Positions 59,089 through 63,592 of a stretch of DNA of 63,592 nucleotides are shown here, piece by piece (position 1 is the stretch's first letter; every line of letters starts with the position of its first letter). The stretch covers positions 1-63,592 of the forward strand of contig RWJK01000925.1 in assembly GCA_004335835.1 (NCBI GenBank). Direction: 5' to 3'. The position numbers were made by a program, and so were the translations under genes. Under the pieces are notes generated by a model. The model was given only the letters and a program-made list of their open reading frames with translations, was not told the DNA's origin and did not search any database. Source of the DNA: Scenedesmus sp. ARA3. Its lineage: Eukaryota > Chlorophyta > Chlorophyceae > Sphaeropleales > Scenedesmaceae.

Positions 59089-62000
59089 CATTGAAGCACC
59101 AAGCAGATCAGGCAGGGCAGCAAACTGCAGCAGCAACAGCAGCGCGCAGACGATGATGGGGCTGGAGAATGCAGCTGAAGGATGCGGCGGTGGCGCTGCA
59201 GCGGTGAAAGGCAGATGCTGCTGTGATGCGCAGTGTTACAGGCATGGGCAGTTGTACAGCGGCAGCAGCAGCAGCAGGCGTTGGAGCACCAAACCAATTC
59301 ATTTCGCAGGCAGAGCAGCAAACCGCGACAGCAGCAGCATCCAAACGAAGCGCACATGTCAGTACCCAATATGCTTGTTTGCATGAGCAGCGGGCCTGAC
59401 CAAGCAGCTTAGGAGGCAGCAGCACCTGAGCTTTGCAGTGTTGATCAGCTATCACCTCAGCTGCAGGCTCACAGCTAGGCGCAGTGCAGCAGCTGCAGCT
59501 GCAGCAGCCAAGCAGGCACGAGTGGCAGCAGGAGCAGACTGAATCATATTGCCGCTGCTTGCTGCCGCGGCTGCAACCCCACTGCCATCAGCTTGAAGGC
59601 CGCCTGCGAGCTGTTCCTGCGCTACACCTGAGTTCTCCAACTATAGCTAAACCATTGTTGCCTGTTGTTCGTGCTTTACCACCCTCTTTAGGTGCAACCC
59701 CACTGCCATCAGCTTGAAGGCTGGCTGTGAGCTGTTCCTGCGCTACACCACGCGCACCAGCGCGCTGGAGCTGGAGGACTTCTCAGCAGCCAAGCGGCGG
59801 CTCATCGAGCGCGGCAAGCAGTTTGCTGACACCAGGCACGTGGCTGCTTGGCTTATGTACTTGGCGTAATTTGTGTGCATGCCGCTGTGTATGTGTGAGC
59901 AGCATTTGTTGTGCTGGCCGCAGCCAAGCGGCGGACCAACCAGCGCAACCAGCGGTTGGCAAGTACATGGCGTTGACCTTTGACCTGATGTGTGTGCATG
60001 CTGACATGCATAAGCAGCAGTCTTTGTGCTCACTTCAGCCAAGCGGCGGCTCATCGAGCGCGGCAAGCAGTTGGCTGACACCAGGCACGTGGCTATTTGA
60101 CATAGGAACAGAGACAGGGGGTTAACTCACGCATTTGATGTGCCGTTAGCATGCTGTGTGCCATACATAACCTCCGTGCATGCCTGCTTGCATGCGTGCG
60201 CAGCAGCTCCAATCGATATTAGCCTGCCAGCTGGCCTGTTGGCATGTGTTGCAGTGCGTTTCAACTGCATGCAAATAACAAGTGTTAACGCTTTGACTAG
60301 CCTATGAATATCAACCCGCCTGGCTGTGTGGCTATACTGGGGCTGCCTGCAGCATCCGTGCGCGCGCCACGATTGCGGAGCTGAAGTGCATGTTGAGCTC
60401 AAGGCACGTTTGATGCTTGAGCAGCCTGTCCTTCTGCTGCTGCTGCTGCTGTCTGTTGTTGGTGCTGCTTGCAGTATCCGTGCGCGCGCCACCATTGCGG
60501 AGCTGGGGGCGCGCTTCATCCGGCCCGGCTGCGTGTTGCTCACACACGGCATGAGCAGAGTGGTGCTGGCGCTGCTGCAGCGGGCAGTGGCTTCGGTGCG
60601 TGGGCATGCGGGCACGTGTTGCATGTGCTGCAACACGTTCTGTATGGGCAGCTGCCGGCTGGCTTGTGGCGTGATACATGACACTTTTGTTTGCATCACA
60701 GACAGCAGCATGTGTGGGGTTCTTTGAGGCTCCTTGCACGGCATACACAACAGGCGTTCTACATAGTAGGAATGGGAGGTAGTGCTGCACCGCAACATGC
60801 GTGTGGTTTGCCGCGGCTGTTTGCTGTCTCAGGTGCACTGCTGCATCAAGTGTCCGACTTCACCGCTCTGCTGCTTGACTGTCTGCCGTTCACACACCTC
60901 CCCGCACTGCAGAACATCAACTCTAGTGTGTATGTGACCGAGGGCAGGCCTGATGGCACGGGGCAGTCTCTCTGGCTCTGATCCACTGCTGCCTGCGCTG
61001 CCCCACTCCACAACTGTCTGCCTTTCACACACCTCCCCCAAACAGAACATCAACTTCAGTGTGTATGTGACCGAGGGCAGGCCTGATGGCACGGGGCAGT
61101 CACTACTGGCTTTCTGCAACTGCTGTCTGCCCTGCGCCGCTCTGCTGCACAACTGCTGTAGAACATCAACTTCAGCGTGTATGTGACCGAGGGCCGGCCT
61201 GATGGCACAGGGCAGGCCATGGCGCGTGAGCTGGACAAGCTGGGCGTGCCTGTGACCATGGTGCTGGACAGCGGGGTGGCATATGCACTGGAGCGGTGAG
61301 CGCGGTTCAAGGTTCTGCTGCGTTCTTGCGGGCAGTTCAAAACAGCAGCGAAAAGCAAAGCGGCGTCATCAATGTTCTGATCTGCTGCTATTGCTGCTGC
61401 TGCTGCTACTCCATTTTATCCCCTACAGCGTGGACCTGGTGCTGCTGGGTGCTGAGGGCGTGGTGGAGAACGGGGGCGTGATCAACAAGCTGTTCTGCTG
61501 CTGCTGCTGCTGCTACTCCATTCTCCCCTACAGCGTGGACCTGGTGCTGCTGGGTGCGGAGGGTGTGGTTGAGAACGGGGGCGTTATAAACAAGCTGGGC
61601 ACCTACCAGATCGCGCTGTGCGCCAAGAGCCTCAACAAGCCCTTCTACGTGGCAGCAGAGAGCTACAAGTTTGCGCGGCTGTACCCGCTCAACCAGCAGG
61701 TGCGTGGGTGAGGCGTTGGTGAGGGCGCAGCTGCTGTGCGCTCTGAACGTGGGTTGACAAAACAACCCAGTAGGCTTTCAGGAAATTGAAGTGCACGTGC
61801 GGCTGTACCCGCTCAACCAGCAGGTGCGTGGGTGTGGCGTTATTGACAGCAGCCGCCACCTACAAGTGTGTGTGTTGACACTAGCGCCTAACTCCTTCCG
61901 TTTTTGGAGGGTCGGCGTCATCACCATGGCAGCTGCCCGTTTCCAGTGGGCTGCTTTGGCATGAGTAGTGCTGACAATCTGCCACAGTCCACCTCAAGAT

Positions 62001-62235
62001 GGCTGTTGGTGTTACTCCATCTTGTCACATTTTGTGTTACTTTGTGTAATTGCTGCAGGACCTGCCGCTGGAGCACAAGCCAGTGGATGTGGGGCCGCTG
62101 CTGCCGCGCAGCGTAGCAGTAGACAACCCCAGCCGAGACTACACGCCCCCAGCCTACATCAACCTGCTAGTGACAGACCTTGGGGTGCTCACACCAGCAG
62201 CAGTCAGTGACGAGCTGATCCAGCTATACGTTTGA
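57826..62235 (+). CDS. Translation initiation factor eIF2B subunit alpha
   Basis: Exons 57826-57895, 58213-58261, 58886-59011, 59692-59835, 60475-60595, 61162-61295, 61534-61699, 62059-62235 give 328 residues in phase. Family blocks are [103 protein letters not shown] and the signature ending [23 protein letters not shown]. The protein is the regulatory alpha subunit of the guanine-nucleotide exchange factor for eIF2. Exons 1 and 4 require GC donors (AAG/GCAAGT and CAG/GCACGT); with those the alignment to the family has no gap. The first 23 residues are the least certain. At least eight partial exon copies lie in its introns. Confidence 0.93.
58551..58613. repeat. (ATC)n-(AGC)n compound tract
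   Basis: About seven ATC followed by about 14 CAG units in eIF2B-alpha intron 2. Confidence 0.95.
59120..59215 (+). repeat. Donor-side copy of eIF2B-alpha exon 3 end
   Basis: A diverged copy of [18 protein letters not shown] with GGTGAAAG in place of the GGTGAGTT donor, including a small frame-breaking change. Confidence 0.88.
59560..60105 (+). repeat. Copies of eIF2B-alpha exon 4 ends
   Basis: An acceptor-side copy ([19 protein letters not shown] then stop) is at 59572-59635. Donor-side copies of [16 protein letters not shown] are at about 60036-60085 and, degenerate, 59921-59965. The first keeps the GC donor CAG/GCACGT. Confidence 0.88.
60345..60410 (+). repeat. Acceptor-side copy of eIF2B-alpha exon 5
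   Basis: TGCAG followed by [10 protein letters not shown], then divergence; the true exon starts at 60475. Confidence 0.88.
60905..61115 (+). repeat. Two acceptor-side copies of eIF2B-alpha exon 6
   Basis: [19 protein letters not shown] at 60914 and [19 protein letters not shown] at 61047, each with an AG acceptor, followed by stops or frame loss. Shared words such as CTGTCTGCC..TCACACACCTCCCC show that upstream intron is copied too. Confidence 0.9.
61415..61533 (+). repeat. In-frame acceptor-side copy of eIF2B-alpha exon 7
   Basis: CCCTACAG then [21 protein letters not shown] starts at 61429; the real exon starts at 61534, exactly 105 bases (35 codons) later. The frame is open right through, so the upstream acceptor would insert 35 residues without a stop. 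Confidence 0.92.
61795..61835 (+). repeat. Donor-side copy of eIF2B-alpha exon 7 end
   Basis: [19 protein letters not shown] repeated from 61678-61710. Confidence 0.9.
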
Positions 62236-63592
62236 TGCGTGCTGCTGCAGCTGTGCAGCCTGTCGGCGGTGAGATAGCTTGCTGTTTTTGGCATGTTTGA
62301 GTGCTGTCTGCAGCTGCAGGCTGTGTACCGGCATTGCTCGGGTGGGGCCTTGCAGCAGTACGGGGGTGTAGGCTAGCAGGGCAGGACAGCTGCATGCAGC
62401 AGCTGAGTGGCATCCAGCAGCTCCTGTACAGCTACGTGCATCGGCTGCCTTCCTGCAAGCATCAGCCAAGCTCCTGCAGCATGGCAGGGCTGGCTCAGCA
62501 TGTGGACAGCTGCAATCATGATCTGCCTGCTGAGTAGCAGCCTGCATGCTGATGCCGCAGCGCCGCTGATAACAGCACTGCTGAGTCATGTGATCAGGCA
62601 GTACCAGTTCCTTGGAATGAGTTTGCAAGAAGAGTCACTTGTGCGCCGTTGGTTGTTTGCCGCGTACTGTGTCCCATGCATACTGCGTACGATTGGACAC
62701 ACTGGCTGGGCGCGTACTTTTAGAGTACCTGGTGGGCGCACATCGACCAGTGCTTGCAGCCTGAGTCTGGCTTCCACTCATAGAAATGAAGGGACTGGTT
62801 TGTTTGGACCGCTTCAAGCAAGTTGCTCACTTGTGCGTGTGTTTGCCACCCGCCGCTGTAACTCTGCCACGGTGTCCAAACTGTTTCGGTGCGCCGACAT
62901 CCAGCTACTTGGTGGTTGAAGTTATCTACGGTAGCCAGTGACTGCCCCGGCAGCAAGCGGCTTGCTTCAAATGTGTATGGAGTTATTGAGTTATGAAGTT
63001 GGCCGCCAACTGAGTGACAGCGACATTACACAGCATGGCAAGCTCGTAACTTTGTGAGCAGTGACAAACTTATCTGGCAACCGCACACCAAAGGTTACAC
63101 CAGAGCCTGAGCAATCAAGAATGTAAACGCAAGTTGAGTGAGTTATGTTGTGCTGTGTCGTGCGTGTTTGAGCTGCAACGTTGCTGCTGCCGCAGCAACT
63201 CCAGCAGAGCAACTGCTGCTGCTCCCTCCAAGGGTGCTGCTGCTGCTGCTGGTGCTGCTGCACCTTGTGAGCGCCTGTACATGCGCTAAGTTGCACTTAT
63301 ATCTGCACATCAGCTGCTGCGGCCTTCTGCCAGGCGCTGGCAGGCCTGATGACAGGCGCTATCCTCCTGCAAGGGCAGGGGCATTTCGAGCAGTCACCTT
63401 ACAGCATGTGCCGCTGGATACAAAGCCAGCCAACACAACGGTGATCGATCAGTAAGACTATCAGTACGCTGGTATGTGTTCGGCGAATCGCCTCCCCTTG
63501 GGGTGTACAGCTGGGCATGGTACAAACGCAGCATCTGCATTTTGCAACAAATCAACACAGCTTGCAAGCAGACAGCCATGCTGGCATAGCAA
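62236..63592. other. eIF2B-alpha 3' flank to window end
   Basis: No exon is supported. Open stretches at 62407-62919 and 63138-63455 show no domain. TGTAA words at 62859 and 63120 are far from the stop. Confidence 0.45.

Noticed and set aside
1..63592. CRISPR array or bacterial operon
   Set aside because: Regular repeats present are exon-derived tandems or trinucleotides, and genes are intron-rich eukaryotic ones.
1..63592. tRNA or rRNA genes
   Set aside because: I saw no cloverleaf with A and B boxes and no rRNA core sequence; a covariance search could still find a small RNA.

Overview
The window looks like nuclear DNA of a green alga (Chlorophyta, probably Chlorophyceae). The reasons are short GT..AG introns every 100-250 coding bases, acceptors of the form CTGCAG, plant-type protein relatives (an eIF2B-alpha of the plant form, a type II NAD(P)H dehydrogenase, an mTERF protein), probable ciliary proteins, CCCTAAA-like interstitial telomere motifs, and a flood of CAG/CTG triplets. 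The species cannot be fixed from sequence alone. I assembled gene models by hand by joining exons whose splice sites and reading phase agree. Ten genes give a closed or nearly closed frame.

Layout. Plus strand: zinc alcohol dehydrogenase (711-6984), DEDDh exonuclease (8784-13009), a CCDC112-like coiled-coil protein (13622-16313, 5' end unresolved), and a long WD40 plus coiled-coil CFAP43-like axonemal protein (16809-28786). Minus strand: an ER-targeted or secreted protein of unknown function (29447-31853) and a reticulon (32985-36110, one intron holds an N gap). Plus strand: an mTERF-like organelle protein with very long Gln/Ser tracts (36669-40949), a probable 400-bp mobile element (41671-42077), and a multi-pass membrane protein (42719-44210). 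A 2.9-kb stretch without a convincing gene follows. Minus strand: an ankyrin-repeat protein (47159-50019) and a type II NAD(P)H dehydrogenase (51494-57360). Plus strand, divergent from the last: eIF2B subunit alpha (57826-62235).

The genes do not form one pathway; they are ordinary housekeeping, organelle and (probably) ciliary genes. CFAP43-like and CCDC112-like genes are neighbours on the same strand, which may reflect shared ciliary use.

The striking feature is structural. In seven of the ten genes, segments that straddle an exon/intron border (the exon end, the splice site and some intron) have been copied in place, always on the intron side of the working exon, one to seven times. I count over 30 such events, from near-identical 203-205 bp tandem units to old, diverged copies. 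They leave introns full of decoy splice sites and partial exons. In two cases the extra copies stay in frame with their own acceptor, so they could be used as repeated exons. Alongside this, (CTG)n tracts sit directly before many acceptors on the sense strand while (CAG)n tracts lie in exons, and at least three introns appear to need GC-AG splicing. Whether this is biology or partly assembly error needs reads and RNA data.
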